Assembly (NCBI RefSeq): GCF_019599465.1
Contig: NZ_RKLR01000001.1
Span: 620,001 to 684,000, forward strand
Direction of reading: 5' to 3'
Length of the DNA: 64,000 bases
From: Haloarcula rubra
GTDB lineage: Archaea; Halobacteriota; Halobacteria; Halobacteriales; Haloarculaceae
The notes below the pieces were generated by a model. That model saw nothing but the letters and a program-made list of their open reading frames with translations, did not search any database and was not told the origin of the DNA. The translations under genes and the position numbers were made by a program. Of the stretch, positions 7,717 to 17,036 are shown piece after piece (within the stretch, counting starts at the first letter, position 1; every line of letters starts with the position of its first letter).

Positions 7717-8946
7717 ATGCAGGATATCGTCAACGAGGCCCTCGAACGCGACGAGCAGGAACAGAAGCAACTGTCCGACGAGGACGTCGACGGGTTCGGT
7801 GACCCGCGCATCGTCATCGTCGGCTGTGGTGGTGCCGGGAACAACACCGTCAATCGACTCTACAACATCGGCGTCGAAGGTGCCGACACCGTGGCCATCA
7901 ACACGGACAAGCAGCACCTGAAGATGATCGAGGCCGACACGAAGATTCTGGTCGGCAAATCCCTCACCAACGGCCTCGGTGCCGGTGGCGACCCCTCGAT
8001 GGGTGAGCGCGCCACCGAGATGGCACAGGGGACCATCAAGGAGGTACTCGGCGACGCCGACCTCGTGTTCGTCACCGCCGGGATGGGTGGCGGGACCGGT
8101 ACCGGTGCCGCCCCCGTCGTCTCGAAGATAGCCAAAGAGCAGGGCGCGATCGTCGTCGGCATGGTGTCGACGCCGTTCAACGTCGAGCGGGCCCGTACGG
8201 TCAAGGCCGAAGAAGGCTTGGAGAAGCTTCGCAACGAAGCCGACTCCATCATCGTGCTGGACAACAACCGCCTGCTCGACTACGTCCCGAACCTGCCCAT
8301 CGGCAAGGCGTTCTCGGTGATGGACCAGATCATCGCCGAGACGGTCAAGGGCATCTCCGAGACCATCACCCAACCGAGCCTCATCAACCTCGACTACGCC
8401 GACATGACCTCCATCATGAACCAGGGCGGCGTCGCGGTGATGCTCGTGGGTGAGACCCAGGACAAGAACAAGACCGAGGAGGTCGTCAAGGACGCGATGA
8501 ACCACCCGCTGCTGGACGTGGACTACCGCGGCGCCAGCGGTGGTCTGGTCCACATCACCGGCGGCCCCGACCTCACCCTGAAGGAGGCAGAGGGCATCGC
8601 CCAGAACATCACCGAACGCCTCGAGGCCTCGGCGAACGTCATCTGGGGCGCCCGGATTCAGGAGGAGTACAAGGGCAAGGTCCGCGTCATGGCCATCATG
8701 ACCGGCGTCCAGTCCGCACAGGTGCTCGGTCCGACCACCCAGAAGCAGGCCAACAAGTCCCGCGAGGCCATCGAGGAGGTCGGCGACGACACCTCCTTCG
8801 ACGCGAGCGACAACGTCGAGAGCTTCGACGGCGCCAGCGCCGGCGGCAGCAGTTCCGGCGGCCACACCGGCTACGGCGAGACCGACGGCGGCCGCGACCA
8901 GCGAGAGAAGAACAACGGACTCGACGTCATCCGGACGAACGAGTAA
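7717..8946 (+). CDS. ftsZ2: cell division protein FtsZ2
   Basis: This encodes 409 residues. It is a tubulin-family GTPase: [13 protein letters not shown] near residue 36 is the first nucleotide-binding loop, [12 protein letters not shown] (122-133) is the tubulin signature, and NLDYADMT (224-231) is the catalytic T7 loop. A variable Ser/Gly-rich tail from about residue 350 ends in [11 protein letters not shown], a short conserved C-terminal peptide as expected for partner binding. Haloarchaea have two FtsZ proteins; linkage to cdrS and the N-terminal [16 protein letters not shown] mark this as FtsZ2, which drives constriction of the ring. No key residue is missing. Confidence 0.97.
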   Translation: MQDIVNEALERDEQEQKQLSDEDVDGFGDPRIVIVGCGGAGNNTVNRLYNIGVEGADTVAINTDKQHLKMIEADTKILVGKSLTNGLGAGGDPSMGERATEMAQGTIKEVLGDADLVFVTAGMGGGTGTGAAPVVSKIAKEQGAIVVGMVSTPFNVERARTVKAEEGLEKLRNEADSIIVLDNNRLLDYVPNLPIGKAFSVMDQIIAETVKGISETITQPSLINLDYADMTSIMNQGGVAVMLVGETQDKNKTEEVVKDAMNHPLLDVDYRGASGGLVHITGGPDLTLKEAEGIAQNITERLEASANVIWGARIQEEYKGKVRVMAIMTGVQSAQVLGPTTQKQANKSREAIEEVGDDTSFDASDNVESFDGASAGGSSSGGHTGYGETDGGRDQREKNNGLDVIRTNE

Positions 8947-9001
8947 CGTTCGACCTCGCCTTCTCCGTTCTCTCGACGCCGACCCGTGAGCGACCGCGTT
9001 T

Positions 9002-10009
9002 TCAGACCGCTTCGAGCGCGTCCAGTAGGTTGCACTTCCGACAGAGGTCCCGTGCCGTCGGGGCACCGCACCGCTCGCACTCGCCGAAGTCCCGCTCGCT
9101 GTCCTCGCCGCCGTAGGCGTCGGCCGCCAGCGCCGCGAGTTTCTCGTAGCCGGCCATGATGGAGTGGCGGGTGCCCGGATGGTTCTCCTCCAGCCCGAGC
9201 ATCAGCTCCTGAATCTCGCCGCGGTAGGCCTCCTCGGCGTGGGGACACTCGGTGATGTGGGCCGGCAGGTCCCGGAAGCGAGCGTACAGCGCTATCTCCT
9301 TCTCGGGGACGTCACGGAGCGGTTTGGCCCGCGGGACGTGGTGGTCCTGTGCTTCGCGTGTCTGCTCGGTCGGCGCGCCGTCGTGGTCCTCGAAGGGGCC
9401 GAGCGAGGCGTCGAAGTGTTTGGCCATCTGGTCGACGTCGCCCTCGAGGAAGTTCATCAGCGCCGTCTCGGCCTCGTCGTCGAGGTTGTGGCCGGTCAGT
9501 AGTTTGTCCGCGTCCAGTTCCTCGGCGTAGCGCGAGAGGATGTCCCGGCGGAACACGCCACAGTACGCGCAGGCGGCCATGCCCTCGGGGTCCTTCTCGA
9601 CGACGTCGTCCATCTGCACGTCGAACTCGTCGGCGTAGGTGACCACCTCGTGGCGGATGCCCAACTCGGCGGTCAGTTCCTCGCAGGCCTCCAAGCTCTT
9701 GTCGCGGTACCCCTCGATGCCCTCGTGGATAGAGAGCGCGACGAGTTCGATTCGGGGGTCCCGCTCGAACACGTCGTGGAGAATCTCCGTGAGGACGACG
9801 CTGTCTTTCCCACCCGAGAGGCCGACGACCCACGTCTCGGGGTCCTCGGGCGTGGCGTCGTCCGGGACCAGTCCGTCCTCGCGGATGCGTCGTCGGACGC
9901 GCTTCTCGACGGCCCGACAGAGGTGGTCCTCACAGAGATAGAGGCCGGAGTAGGCCGCGTGCAGCACCGCGTCGTCCCCGCACTTGTCACACTCCATTGG
10001 CTCGGACAT
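9002..10009 (-). CDS. ncsA: tRNA thiolation protein NcsA (TtuA/Ncs6 family)
   Basis: This encodes 335 residues. An N-terminal zinc finger begins with CDKC (7-10). The PP-loop SGGKDS is at 65-70. CAYCGVFRR carries the cysteines of the TtuA/Ncs6 group, GHNLDDEAETALMNFL is the ATP-pyrophosphatase motif, and the C-terminus holds CERCG and CRKC knuckles. The family adenylates and thiolates uridine 34 (or 54) of tRNA using sulfur from a ubiquitin-like SAMP protein. The start at 10009 (MSEPMECDKCG) is chosen because the zinc finger follows at once. The gene is divergent from the DUF4442 gene. Confidence 0.92.
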   Translation of the reverse strand: MSEPMECDKCGDDAVLHAAYSGLYLCEDHLCRAVEKRVRRRIREDGLVPDDATPEDPETWVVGLSGGKDSVVLTEILHDVFERDPRIELVALSIHEGIEGYRDKSLEACEELTAELGIRHEVVTYADEFDVQMDDVVEKDPEGMAACAYCGVFRRDILSRYAEELDADKLLTGHNLDDEAETALMNFLEGDVDQMAKHFDASLGPFEDHDGAPTEQTREAQDHHVPRAKPLRDVPEKEIALYARFRDLPAHITECPHAEEAYRGEIQELMLGLEENHPGTRHSIMAGYEKLAALAADAYGGEDSERDFGECERCGAPTARDLCRKCNLLDALEAV

Positions 10010-10109
10010 TCGTGCGAGCGGTGGTGAGGGTTTCGTCTCGTCTCGAAACCTCGTTGGGGTTGTTTCTCGATGGAAACGGTCATACGCGTCCGACCACGTG
10101 TGAGGCGTA

Positions 10110-10577
10110 ATGAGCGAATCGTGGCGGACACGGCTGGAGCGGGTCGTGTTCAACCTCTACCCCGCGTATCTGGGTACCGGCGGCCGGGTGACACACATCG
10201 AGGCGGACTGGTCGGAGGTACGCGTGCGACTCCCGCTGTCGTGGCGGACCAGAAACGTCGTCGGGACCATCTTCGGCGGGAGTCTCTACAGCGCCGTCGA
10301 CCCCTTCTACATGATGATGCTGATGCGCCGACTGGACGACTCGTACGTCGTGTGGGACAAGGCTGCGTCCATCCGGTTCCACAAGCCGGCCGAAGAGACG
10401 CTGTACGCGACGTTCGAACTCCCCGACGCGGAGGTCAGCGCCGTCGAAGACGAACTGGCAGACCGAGACTCGGTCGACAGGGAGTACGAGGTCGAACTGG
10501 TCGACGACGAGGGCGTCGTCCACGCCGTCGTCGAGAAGACGGTCCACGTCAGTACCGACGAGACGAAACGCGCCTGA
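10110..10577 (+). CDS. DUF4442 hotdog-fold protein
   Basis: This encodes 155 residues and matches the DUF4442 group, relatives of hotdog thioesterases. Conserved features are TRNVVGTIFGGSLYSAVDPF in the middle, where the active-site helix of hotdog enzymes begins, followed by a run of methionines and the KAASIRFHKPA strand. The likely role is in acyl-thioester chemistry, but no substrate is known. It converges on the alpha/beta hydrolase with one base between the stops. Confidence 0.8.
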   Translation: MSESWRTRLERVVFNLYPAYLGTGGRVTHIEADWSEVRVRLPLSWRTRNVVGTIFGGSLYSAVDPFYMMMLMRRLDDSYVVWDKAASIRFHKPAEETLYATFELPDAEVSAVEDELADRDSVDREYEVELVDDEGVVHAVVEKTVHVSTDETKRA

Positions 10578-10578
10578 G

Positions 10579-11277
10579 TTAGAGTGCCGACGGCCCCTCG
10601 GCGAGGGCATCGAGAACGGTGTCGACGTGTCGCGTTCTCGCGCTCGAACTGAACAGTTCGTGGCCGCCGTCGTACAGACGGATGCGGTCGGCGGGCAGTC
10701 GCGCGCCGATGGCCCGCGGGTCGACCACCTCGTCGGTGAGCGTACAGAACGCGACGGCGTTCTCGCGGGCGGGCGGCAGCGTGGCGTGGGCCCGCCGCGT
10801 CGTCCGGAGGAACGCGGGCGAGGCGGCGTCGGGACCGTCCGCTAGCTGGGCGTCGGTCGCGAGGTCACCGATGGTCTCGGCCTCGATGTTCCCGGTCGGG
10901 ATGCACGGCGTGCGCACGGGGAGACTCGCGATGGCGTCGACCACGGGGTCGGGCAGGGGAAAGTCGCTCGCCCACCACGGACTCAGGTACACGCGGTTCG
11001 TGACGCCGTCGAGGTCGGCGTGGGCCGTCGTCAACCCGCCGGCGCTGTGGGCCAACAGCGCGAACTCGTCTATGTCGGCGGCGTACTCGCGGACAGGGTC
11101 GACCCACTCGCGCTGGACGTCGGTGATGTGGGTCGGCAGTTCGACGGCGTGGACCCGGTACCGTTCGGCGACGCGGTCGACGAGCCACTGGACGTTCTCG
11201 TGGCGACAGCGGTTCCCCCACCCGAGGACGAACAGGCAGTCGTCCTCGGCCCCGTCGTCGTACACGCGGACCTGCAT
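10579..11277 (-). CDS. alpha/beta hydrolase
   Basis: This encodes 232 residues. The fold is recognised by FVLGWGNRCRHENVQ (oxyanion-side loop), the nucleophile elbow LLAHSAGGL with S78, an acid in LTDEVVDP and the histidine in YDGGHELF near the C-terminus, a complete Ser-Asp-His triad. Substrate unknown; a small esterase or lipase-like enzyme. The ATG at 11277 gives the natural N-terminal strand; the open frame upstream runs into noncoding sequence before the DUF2332 gene, with which it may be co-transcribed. Confidence 0.82.
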   Translation of the reverse strand: MQVRVYDDGAEDDCLFVLGWGNRCRHENVQWLVDRVAERYRVHAVELPTHITDVQREWVDPVREYAADIDEFALLAHSAGGLTTAHADLDGVTNRVYLSPWWASDFPLPDPVVDAIASLPVRTPCIPTGNIEAETIGDLATDAQLADGPDAASPAFLRTTRRAHATLPPARENAVAFCTLTDEVVDPRAIGARLPADRIRLYDGGHELFSSSARTRHVDTVLDALAEGPSAL

Positions 11278-11339
11278 GCCCCTCCGTTCAGCCGCGGGCG
11301 GCAAAAACGTCCGTGCCGCTCGGACACGAGTGGAGGTAC

Positions 11340-12371
11340 CTACGCCCGCCAGTCCACCCACGCGCCGTGGGGGTCGTAGTCGGCGAGACGCGTCCGCTCG
11401 ATGCCGTCCGTTTCGGCCCGGACCCAGTCGAGCCGCACCGAGTCACCGCCCGAGAGGTCCGTCTCGCCGGTGAGCCAGTGGAGGGGCCGGCGGGCCATCT
11501 GCTCGGTGAGATACCCCTCCAGTTCCGCACAGACCGCCTCGGGGACCTGATACAGGACGAGCGTGTTGACGACACAGACCGGTACGTCCTCGGGGACCTC
11601 GTCGAGGACGGCCGGCAGGTCCTCCAACAAGTCGCCCGCGACCAGCCGTGGCGGGTCCGTGCGGGCGACGGTGAGCGCGGCGTCGAGGACGGCCCGCCGG
11701 TCCTCGTGGGCGGGCCAGACGAGCGCCCGGAGCCAGTCCGCGTCGGCGTCGTCGGTCACGTCCAGCGGGTTCAGGTCGACCCCGACGCGCGAGTGGAGAG
11801 CGGGTGGGTCCGCTGGGAGCGGCGGGTCGCCGCCGCGTGTCTCGCTCGCTATCGTGACCGGCGAGTCGGCCGCGCCGACGACGCGGTCCCCGTAGTCGTA
11901 CCGGTAGCGGTCGAACAGGAGGTTCAGACCGGCACTGGGTCCGAGTTCGACCACGGCGAGCGGGCCGTCGACGTGTGCCGCGACGTGGGCGAGAGCCGGG
12001 TAGAGGACGGCCGACCGTCGGACGGAGTTGGTCTGTGTCCGACGGCACCGGAGGAGCTGGCGGATGGCGTCGGCGTCGTCGAGACAGAACGCCCGGAACG
12101 CGGGGTAGCAGTCGTCGTCGGGTGCGCGTGGGTCGTCGGTGACGCTCGGGTAGTAGGCGGCGAGCGGGTGGTCGGGTCGCCGGGCGAGACGGTAGTGGAC
12201 CGCGGCCAACAGGAGGTTCGGGGTCGCGCGGTCCTCGGGGGCCGACTCGGCCAGCGCGAGCAGGTCCGGGTCGGCATCGGCGGCGACCCGCCGGGCGAGG
12301 TTCGCGTACAACGGGTCCGAGCCCTCCGCCCAGTCGGCGAACGACCGGAAGGCGTCGGTGAGAGCGGGCAT
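11340..12371 (-). CDS. DUF2332 family protein
   Basis: This encodes 343 residues. The layout fits DUF2332: a helical N-terminal half with YPAFRAFCL, and a methyltransferase-like core with VELGPSAGLNLLFDRY, WLRALVWPAHEDRR and CVVNTLVLYQVP. The central motif resembles the SAM-binding glycine loop of Rossmann methyltransferases, but no methyltransferase activity is established for the family. The start at 12371 follows an AT-richer spacer. Confidence 0.85.
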   Translation of the reverse strand: MPALTDAFRSFADWAEGSDPLYANLARRVAADADPDLLALAESAPEDRATPNLLLAAVHYRLARRPDHPLAAYYPSVTDDPRAPDDDCYPAFRAFCLDDADAIRQLLRCRRTQTNSVRRSAVLYPALAHVAAHVDGPLAVVELGPSAGLNLLFDRYRYDYGDRVVGAADSPVTIASETRGGDPPLPADPPALHSRVGVDLNPLDVTDDADADWLRALVWPAHEDRRAVLDAALTVARTDPPRLVAGDLLEDLPAVLDEVPEDVPVCVVNTLVLYQVPEAVCAELEGYLTEQMARRPLHWLTGETDLSGGDSVRLDWVRAETDGIERTRLADYDPHGAWVDWRA

Positions 12372-12486
12372 ACGGACCGTTCCGTCGCCTGACAATTCAA
12401 CATTTTGTTCGTGACCGGCCCTACCGGAGCGGGTGGCCGCGTTCGGAGCGTCAGCGATTTGCCCGCTCACCCGCTACCCACTGGCG

Positions 12487-13143
12487 ATGAGTATGGACCG
12501 CGCGGCGGCCGTCGAACGGGTCGAAGACGTCGTCGCCACCGTCGAGGACGAGACGATGCCGGTCCCGGTTCGCGAGGTGTGGGTGTACGGCGACGTGGCG
12601 CTGGGACTGGACCCCATCGAGCGACTGGACGTCTACGTCACCAAGGACATCCTGTTCAAGGACGCCCCCGAACGGGCCGAGGAGTTCCAGCGGAGCCACG
12701 GCGTCGACGGCGTCGGCAAGACGGTCCGGGCGGCGTGGGCCGACGAGTACCCCGAGTACCTCCGGGCCAACACCAACGGCCACGCCGCCCCGGAGAAGTG
12801 CCTCGCCGCCCACCTCCTGCCGGACGACGAGGACGAACCCATCCACCTCGAAGTGTGTAACGCCTCCTTCGACGACAACGTCACCCAGCGGCTGAAGGGC
12901 GCGATGGCCAGGGACGACTACGAGCAGATTCTGGACCCGCGCGGGGCGTGTCTCTGGGTGGACGGCCAGCGCTCCGAGGACGCCTTCCAGAAGTTGCGCG
13001 ACGGCGAGTTCGTCCTGCCGACGCTGTCGGGCGCCCTAGAGATGCTGGGGATGGACGCCGAGGAAGCGGACGAGGCGGCGGACGCGGTTCGGGCCTACCG
13101 TGAGCGTCAGGAGGGCGCGACGGTCCGGGGCGACGTGGTGTAA
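12487..13143 (+). CDS. uncharacterised haloarchaeal protein
   Basis: This encodes 218 residues (start MSMDRAAAVERVEDVV; a second ATG lies at 12493). The N-terminal 80 residues contain VREVWVYGDVALGLDPIERLD and DVYVTKDILFKD, which resemble a nucleotidyltransferase-like or restriction-related strand pattern without the catalytic GS motif. I recognise it only as a conserved haloarchaeal protein of unknown role. It is soluble, with no signal peptide. It lies about 40 bp before the CopD-like gene on the same strand. Confidence 0.7.
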   Translation: MSMDRAAAVERVEDVVATVEDETMPVPVREVWVYGDVALGLDPIERLDVYVTKDILFKDAPERAEEFQRSHGVDGVGKTVRAAWADEYPEYLRANTNGHAAPEKCLAAHLLPDDEDEPIHLEVCNASFDDNVTQRLKGAMARDDYEQILDPRGACLWVDGQRSEDAFQKLRDGEFVLPTLSGALEMLGMDAEEADEAADAVRAYRERQEGATVRGDVV

Positions 13144-13184
13144 CTCGACCCAGCTATTTTGTGTCGGCCGTCGTAGGTGAACCG

Positions 13185-13622
13185 ATGGCCCAACTGGTCT
13201 CCCTCGCGATACGGACCCTCCACGTCCTCGCGATAACGGTCGTCGTCGGCAGCACCGCCGCCCTCTGGTACGGCTACCGCACCGGCCTCACGGACAGCGT
13301 CGCCGCCGCCCGGCGCTACGAGTGGTTGTTCTGGGGTGCCCTCGGCGTCGTCGTCCTCACCGGCGTCGGCAACCTCGGCGCACTCGGCCCGCCCGGCCCG
13401 GGCACCGACTGGGGTCGGACCCTGTTCGTGAAACTCGTACTTGTCCTCGCCCTCGTCGTCGGGTCGGCGGTCCGGACCCTCGTCGTCGTCCGGGCCGACG
13501 ACCGCCGCGAGACCGACGAGCACACCGCCGGAGTGGAGCGGACGCTCGGCCGTGCCTACGGCGCGACGGCCGGGACACTGCTCGTCCTCGTCGTCCTCGC
13601 GGAGGTGCTGGCCCATGGGTGA
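13185..13622 (+). CDS. CopD-like four-helix membrane protein
   Basis: This encodes 145 residues. Four hydrophobic helices are visible, at about 5-25, 45-65, 80-103 and 123-142. The first carries RTLHVLAITVVVGSTAALW, the histidine-bearing helix of the CopD/YebZ copper-associated membrane family, and WGRTLFVKLVLV is the second hallmark. A copper or membrane-stress role is suggested by the family only. The ATG at 13185 lies about 30 bp after a TATTTTG box. The next gene starts inside the last codons of this one, so the two are translationally coupled. Confidence 0.75.
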   Translation: MAQLVSLAIRTLHVLAITVVVGSTAALWYGYRTGLTDSVAAARRYEWLFWGALGVVVLTGVGNLGALGPPGPGTDWGRTLFVKLVLVLALVVGSAVRTLVVVRADDRRETDEHTAGVERTLGRAYGATAGTLLVLVVLAEVLAHG

Positions 13623-14160
13623 GGGCGACGACGAGAGTGACGACGGAGCCGACCCCGCGCTCTCGCTCACCGCGTGGGCGCTGGCGACGTTCGACGTCGC
13701 CCTGTTCGTCCTCGCGGCGCTCCTCCCGATTCACGCCGCCGGCGCGCTGGCGGACCTGCTCTCGGGCCTCGACACTCTGCTCGGCGTCGCCGTGTTCTGC
13801 TACCTCTGGGCGCTGTTCGTCCTCGCGGTCCGCTGGGTGCTGTCGGACGCTGGACTGGACGCTCCGCTCAGAACGCTGGTCCCGCGCGGCGTCGCCGCCG
13901 GGAGTGCCGCCGGCGCCGCCTTCCTCCTCGGCGTGCTCGTCGTCGCCGTCGGCCCCCTCGTCGTCACTGGTGACGTCCCGCCGCTGTCGGCACTGCTCGT
14001 CACGCTCGTCGGCGGCGCCGTCGCCGCGGTAGTCGGGAGTCTGGTCGGGCTCCTCTTGGGTGCCGTCGACGTGGCGCTGTACCGAATCGCAGGCGGCCTC
14101 CTGCCGGACCCGCCGACACGTCACGACGAGTCCACCGCGGTCACACCCGACCGACCGTGA
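13615..14160 (+). CDS. integral membrane protein of unknown function
   Basis: This encodes 181 residues overlapping the CopD-like gene by 8 bases. After an acidic N-terminus of 16 residues there are about five hydrophobic segments, and a short hydrophilic tail follows residue 165. No recognisable motif. The overlap suggests it works with its CopD-like neighbour. It overlaps the convergent methyltransferase gene by 20 bases at the 3' end. Confidence 0.75.
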   Translation: MGEGDDESDDGADPALSLTAWALATFDVALFVLAALLPIHAAGALADLLSGLDTLLGVAVFCYLWALFVLAVRWVLSDAGLDAPLRTLVPRGVAAGSAAGAAFLLGVLVVAVGPLVVTGDVPPLSALLVTLVGGAVAAVVGSLVGLLLGAVDVALYRIAGGLLPDPPTRHDESTAVTPDRP

Positions 14161-14929
14161 CGAAGAACGGGACCGTCTCGCTGCGCTCGTAGCGCTCGTC
14201 CTGCATCTGTGCGACGACCGAGCGGCCCATCTCCCGCCAGCGCTGGCGGAGGGCATCGTACTCCTCGGGCGTCGTCTCGCCGTCGAGGATGGTCTCGCGG
14301 TCGGTCGCCAGCCCCTCGCCCGTAGCCTTCCGCTGGGCGGCCCGGACCGCGGCCTCGTCGTACGGTGGCTCGACGGTCCGGCGCTGGTCGTACCGGCGCG
14401 TCGACACCACGTCGAGCCCCGCCGACTCGAAGACGTCGGCGGCACCGGCCCCGAGCGTCACGTCCGTCTCGACGCCGTCCAAGAAATAGCGTCTGGCCCG
14501 CCGCGCGAGTCGGGGTTCGCTGTCGACGGTGGACTCGACGGTGACCGCCTCGTTGTCGGGTTCGACGGCCGCGACCCGGTCGCTGGCGACGCGGGCGAAC
14601 TCCCGCACCGCCACCTCGGGGTCGGGGAGGTTGATGAGGAGCGCCTGACAGACCACGAGGTCGAACGAGTCGTCGGCGAACGGGAGGCGGGTGGCGTCGC
14701 CCTGCGCGACCGGTCCCGGAACGGATTCGAGGAGGGCCGCGTCGGCGTCGAGGCCGACGACGGTCCCGCCGGTCTCCTCGCGGAGGACGCGAGTGAGTTC
14801 GCCGGTTCCACAGCCGACGTCCAGCACCCGGTCACACTCGCTCAAGTCGAGGTCTGCGAGTGCCTCGCGAGAGTCGGCCCACATCCCCGAGCGGGTGGCG
14901 TCGAGGTAGTCGGCGGAGAACCTGCGCAC
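14141..14929 (-). CDS. class I SAM-dependent methyltransferase
   Basis: This encodes 262 residues from a GTG start. The SAM-binding signature is RVLDVGCGTGELTRVL (34-49), followed by VVGLDAD (motif II) and LPFADDSFDLVVCQALLIN (motif IV region), as in UbiE/Methyltransf_11 enzymes. The C-terminal part is a separate cap with RRYDQRR. The substrate is unknown. I prefer GTG at 14929 over a TTG further upstream because a TATA-like CTTTTTG on the reverse strand (14955-14961) lies about 29 bp upstream, which fits leaderless expression. Confidence 0.85.
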   Translation of the reverse strand: MRRFSADYLDATRSGMWADSREALADLDLSECDRVLDVGCGTGELTRVLREETGGTVVGLDADAALLESVPGPVAQGDATRLPFADDSFDLVVCQALLINLPDPEVAVREFARVASDRVAAVEPDNEAVTVESTVDSEPRLARRARRYFLDGVETDVTLGAGAADVFESAGLDVVSTRRYDQRRTVEPPYDEAAVRAAQRKATGEGLATDRETILDGETTPEEYDALRQRWREMGRSVVAQMQDERYERSETVPFFVTVGRV

Positions 14930-14954
14930 TATCGGGTACAGTCGATTCGGCGGC

Positions 14955-14961
14955 AAAAAGT
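14955..14961 (-). promoter_or_regulatory. TATA-like box of the methyltransferase gene
   Basis: The reverse strand reads CTTTTTG, about 29 bp before GTG 14929. This supports the downstream GTG start rather than the TTG that overlaps the box itself. Confidence 0.45.
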
Positions 14962-14986
14962 TCGCGGTCGGTCGTCGTCGAGGACG

Positions 14987-15820
14987 CTACTCCGCGCGCA
15001 GTTCCCGGACCCGCTGGATGTTCCACTCGAAGCTCTTGCCGTTCTCGGTGGGCGTCTCCAGGACGAGGGGGACGTCTTCGACCGCGTCGTGATTGACGAA
15101 CGCGCGCATCCCTTCCTCGCCGATCTCGCCCTCGCCGACGTGGGCGTGTTCGTCCTTGTTCGTCCCGCAGGCGTGTTTGGAGTCGTTGAGGTGGACGCAC
15201 GCGAGGTCGTCCAGTCCGACCACGTCGTCGAACTCGGCGAACGTCTCCTCGACGCCCTTGGCCGTCGAGATGTCGTAGCCCGCGGCGAACATGTGGGCGG
15301 TGTCCAGACAGAACTCGATGTCCGCGTCCGTGCGCTCACGGACCGTCGCGAGATGCTCGAACTGGCCGCCCAGTTTCGTCCCGCTCCCGGCGTCGGACTC
15401 GACGAGGACCGTCACCCCGTCCGGGACATCGAGGTCGTCCAGCACGCTCGCGGCGTTGTCGAGGCCGCCGTCGACGCCGGCGCCGGTGTGAGCGCCCAGG
15501 TGGACGTTGACGTACTCGATGTCCAACTTCGCGGCGGCGTCGACCTCCTTCTGCATGGAGTCGCGGGACTTCTCGCGGAGGTCCTCTTTGGGCGTACAGA
15601 GGTTGACGAGGTACGACGAGTGGATGACCCACGGGCCGACGCCGTGTTCGTCGCTCAGTTCGCGGAACTTCTCGGCCTCGTCGTCCTCGATGTTGGGGTC
15701 CTGCCAGACCTGTGGCGAGTGGGAGAAAATCTGGCCACAGTTGCCGCCGTACTCGACCTGTTCGTCGACGGCGTTGTACGCGCCGCCGGCGATGGAGGTG
15801 TGTGCACCGACTCGTACCAT
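14987..15820 (-). CDS. nfo: deoxyribonuclease IV (endonuclease IV, Nfo)
   Basis: This encodes 277 residues, normal for Nfo. It begins [18 protein letters not shown], the family's N-terminal motif with the first zinc histidine. Further metal-site motifs follow in order: [70 protein letters not shown] and VLETPTENG. It cuts 5' of abasic sites in base-excision repair. The long [20 protein letters not shown] segment is the conserved zinc and phosphate loop. The ATG at 15820 is fixed by the N-terminal motif. Confidence 0.95.
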   Translation of the reverse strand: MVRVGAHTSIAGGAYNAVDEQVEYGGNCGQIFSHSPQVWQDPNIEDDEAEKFRELSDEHGVGPWVIHSSYLVNLCTPKEDLREKSRDSMQKEVDAAAKLDIEYVNVHLGAHTGAGVDGGLDNAASVLDDLDVPDGVTVLVESDAGSGTKLGGQFEHLATVRERTDADIEFCLDTAHMFAAGYDISTAKGVEETFAEFDDVVGLDDLACVHLNDSKHACGTNKDEHAHVGEGEIGEEGMRAFVNHDAVEDVPLVLETPTENGKSFEWNIQRVRELRAE

Positions 15821-15872
15821 GGACAGCGGTCGGGGACGGGCCGGCAAAGCGGTTTCGGAGTGGGCATCGGAG

Positions 15873-16169
15873 TCAGAGCCAGTCGCGAGCCGGCGGAATC
15901 ACGCCCAGCGTGGCGGCCGTGAGGTAGAGGCCGCCGAGAGCGACCACCGCCGCCAGAACCATCGCACCGAACCCGTCGGCGCCGAGGAAAGCGCTCCCGC
16001 CGACCAGAAACAGGACGACGCCGACGCCCGACAGCAGTAGCGTGCCGACGGCCCCCAGAATCGCGTCCTCGGTCGCGAGACGGACGATGCGGTACAGTTC
16101 GGCGTCGGAGCGCTGAGCGGGCACGCTCTCGGAGGCTGTGTCGTCGGCATCCGACGGAGAGGGGACCAT
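15873..16169 (-). CDS. small two-to-three-helix membrane protein
   Basis: This encodes 98 residues: a hydrophilic N-terminus with an acidic and serine-rich start, then hydrophobic segments at about 36-57 and 64-90. The tail ends IPPARDWL. No known motif. It lies upstream of nfo on the same strand with about 50 bp between. Confidence 0.65.
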   Translation of the reverse strand: MVPSPSDADDTASESVPAQRSDAELYRIVRLATEDAILGAVGTLLLSGVGVVLFLVGGSAFLGADGFGAMVLAAVVALGGLYLTAATLGVIPPARDWL

Positions 16170-16216
16170 AGCGGCCGTTTATCCTGGACCGAGATAAACG
16201 GTCGTGGTAGGCACGG

Positions 16217-17011
16217 TCAGGGCGACCGGCGCACCCACTCGTCGGTGGCGTACTTCGACCTCTCGCGCTCGCGTGCGCGCGTGCGTTCGTCGTCGGTCCA
16301 CCCGCCCGCGTCGGCGTCGACCCACTCGGCCAGCGTCTCGCGGAGCGTCTCCACGACCGTCTCGCGGTCGACATCGACGTACTCGTCGATAGCGCCCACG
16401 CGCTCACGGAAGGCGTCGGGGTCGGGTTTGCCGGCGAAACAGCCACAGTGACGCTCCGGACGGGTCGACACCGACAGCGACCCGTGCTGGATGACCGCGT
16501 CCTTCTGGCGGTACTGAGCGTTGCCGGCGAGTTTGCGGCCGTCGGGGCCGACGACGTCGTGGGCGGGGTGGAGCGCCCGGAGGTAACAGGCTGGCTGGTG
16601 GATGGCCTCACGTTCGCTGTCGACGAAGGCCGCGTCGACGCCCATCCGCTCGAAGGCCTCGAGAATCGGTTCGCAGAACAGTTCGTAGCAGTCCATCAGG
16701 TCCCCCGGCACGGCGTCGGCCGGTGCGACGATGCCGTAGGAGAGGTCGGCGTGGTGGTCGTGGTAGATGGCGCCGCCGCCGGTCGGCCGGCGGGTGACGC
16801 CGATACCCTCGCGTTCGCAGAACGCCCAGTCGATGCTGTCGGGGTCCTGATTGTACCCCAGCGAGAGCGTGTCGGGCCACGTGTACACCCGAACCGTCGC
16901 TGGACCGCCGTCGGCCGCCGTCTCGGCGGCTATCTCTTCGAGCGCCATCGTCAGCGGCCCGTCGTGGGACTCCTCGCCGACGACGCGCCAGTCGAGGTCC
17001 GCGAGTGTCAT
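16217..17011 (-). CDS. lipoate-protein ligase A / biotin-lipoate transferase family
   Basis: This encodes 264 residues, the LplA/LipB fold. The lipoyl-AMP loop RRPTGGGAIYHD (74-85) and the catalytic lysine K160 in GRKLAGNAQYRQ are present. The family attaches lipoate or octanoate to the E2 and GcvH proteins through an acyl-AMP. Archaeal LplA is often split from its C-terminal domain; at 264 residues this looks like the catalytic part, with a charged C-terminal extension. The usual archaeal partner LplB is not next to it. Confidence 0.88.
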   Translation of the reverse strand: MTLADLDWRVVGEESHDGPLTMALEEIAAETAADGGPATVRVYTWPDTLSLGYNQDPDSIDWAFCEREGIGVTRRPTGGGAIYHDHHADLSYGIVAPADAVPGDLMDCYELFCEPILEAFERMGVDAAFVDSEREAIHQPACYLRALHPAHDVVGPDGRKLAGNAQYRQKDAVIQHGSLSVSTRPERHCGCFAGKPDPDAFRERVGAIDEYVDVDRETVVETLRETLAEWVDADAGGWTDDERTRARERERSKYATDEWVRRSP

Positions 17012-17036
17012 GGCCTGCGGTAGGCGGGGGGGAGCG

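Noticed and set aside
7399-9066. Open frame of about 550 codons on the reverse strand across cdrS and ftsZ2
   Set aside because: FtsZ2 and CdrS motifs are in the other strand. The reverse frame is an antisense shadow.
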